A stretch of DNA of 13,984 nucleotides from an uncultured Eubacteriales bacterium (GTDB lineage Bacteria; Bacillota_A; Clostridia; Christensenellales; Aristaeellaceae), in NCBI GenBank assembly GCA_900313545.1, contig OMRS01000034.1:1-13984 (forward strand). The letters are read 5' to 3'. The first letter of the stretch is position 1. Each line of letters opens with the position of its first letter. Both the position numbers and the translations under genes were made by a program. Shown here one piece after another: positions 13,297-13,984 of the stretch. The notes beneath the pieces were generated by a model that ran no database searches, was not told the origin of the DNA, and was given only the letters and a program-made list of their open reading frames with translations.

Positions 13297-13984
13297 TCAC
13301 ACGCGGATAACCGTTTCCTCCTCCCAGGCGGGATGTTCCCGAAGCAGGGGACGGATCTCCTCCCGCAGGAATTCCTCCACCTGCCCGGCGCTGCGCCCGG
13401 TGTAGTCCTCCGGGTGCAGGGAACGCCCCAGCTCCTCCCGGGTCAGCCCGAAGGCCGGGTCCGCCGCCAGACGCTCCAGCAGGTCATTGGGGAGCCCCAT
13501 CTCCTTCACCTGACGGGCGGCCAGCTGGGAATGGGTGCGCAGGCGCTCATGGAGCTCCTGCCGGTCCCCGCCCTTCTTGACCGCGTCCATCAGGATGTTT
13601 TCCGAGGCCATGAAGGGCAGCTCCGCCTGGATGCGGGCGGAAATGACGCGCGGGTAGACCACCAGGCCATCCGTGACATTGAGCAGCAGGTTCAGGATCC
13701 CGTCGGCGCACAGGAAGGCCTCCGCCACCGCGATGCGGCGGTTGGCGCTGTCATCCAGCGTCCGTTCCAGCATCTGGGTGCCCGCCGTCAGCGCGGGATT
13801 GAGCTCCAGGGTCATCAGGTAACGGCACAGGCCGTCAATGCGCTCACAGCGCATGGGGTTGCGCTTGTACGGCATGGCGGACGAACCGACCTGGTTCTTT
13901 TCAAAGGGCTCTTCCATTTCCTTGAACGACTGCAAAAGACGCATATCGTTCGAAAATTTATACGCGCTCTGCGCGATCTGCGAA
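13297..13984 (-). CDS. purB: Adenylosuccinate lyase, C-terminal half (5' end outside window)
   Basis: The frame enters from the right edge with SQIAQSAYKFSNDMRLLQSF and continues with the fumarate lyase superfamily signature GSSAMPYKRNPMRCE, the mobile loop carrying the catalytic serine. It then has ERTLDDSANRRIAVAEAFL and a helical C-terminal region ending EEETVIRV. About 228 of the roughly 475 residues usual for the longer PurB type are present. The enzyme removes fumarate from SAICAR and adenylosuccinate in purine synthesis and acts in the cytoplasm. The visible part is intact, without frameshift. No other pur gene is visible here. Confidence 0.95.
   Translation of the reverse strand, partial: SQIAQSAYKFSNDMRLLQSFKEMEEPFEKNQVGSSAMPYKRNPMRCERIDGLCRYLMTLELNPALTAGTQMLERTLDDSANRRIAVAEAFLCADGILNLLLNVTDGLVVYPRVISARIQAELPFMASENILMDAVKKGGDRQELHERLRTHSQLAARQVKEMGLPNDLLERLAADPAFGLTREELGRSLHPEDYTGRSAGQVEEFLREEIRPLLREHPAWEEETVIRV

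Noticed and set aside
1..13984. CRISPR array or complete insertion sequence
   Set aside because: No regularly spaced longer repeats and no transposase with terminal inverted repeats were seen.

Overview
The window looks like a stretch of chromosome from a GC-rich, Gram-positive anaerobe of the Clostridia. Signs are a class B-type sortase, strong GGAGG-type ribosome binding sites, SigA-like promoters with TRTGn extended -10 elements, rho-independent terminators, and the style of the MscS, EAL and CmpB-like proteins. A Christensenellales or Oscillospirales-type gut lineage would fit, but that is a low-confidence inference from protein style alone.

Layout. (1) Positions 1-1400 are a mobile-element scar field. 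A probable integrase C-terminus runs up to a 23-bp fragment matching the 3' end of a tRNA (T-loop, T-stem, acceptor strand, CCA), which fits an att site. To its right lie a tRNA-type terminator, noncoding DNA with repeats, a broken large serine recombinase gene on the minus strand, and a fragment of a phage DUF2815 gene on the plus strand. The last two are cut off back to back at one junction near 1075. (2) Positions 1400-1690 hold nothing I can recognise. (3) A TetR-type regulator (1752-2288, +) with a clear promoter ends at a strong bidirectional terminator. (4) A convergent 1061-residue MscS-family channel (2503-5688, -) carries two large extracytoplasmic modules ahead of the channel. (5) An EAL-type c-di-GMP phosphodiesterase with a degenerate GGDEF domain (6151-7860, -) is translationally coupled to a small acidic protein (5900-6154, -). 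(6) Divergent from it, a two-gene plus-strand operon encodes an HTH protein with a long unrecognised C-terminal region (8118-9632) and a CmpB-like (PF06541) membrane protein (9651-10652). (7) A minus-strand dicistron encodes a sortase (12159-13097) and a secreted parvulin-like foldase (10861-12144), with a bidirectional terminator at its end. (8) The 3' half of purB (13297-13984, -) runs off the right edge.

How the genes may work together. Most of the chromosomal genes concern the cell envelope and signalling: an osmotic or sensory channel, c-di-GMP hydrolysis, a membrane protein with its regulator, and a sortase with an extracytoplasmic foldase. The EAL and sortase promoters share a near-identical 17-bp extended -10 element (16 of 17 bases). 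Each also has repeats over its -35 region, so the two units may be controlled in a similar way.

I see no intact RNA gene, CRISPR array or complete insertion sequence. The strongest candidates for something undescribed are the double-sensor MscS channel, the HTH/CmpB-like operon and the parvulin with a helical insertion.
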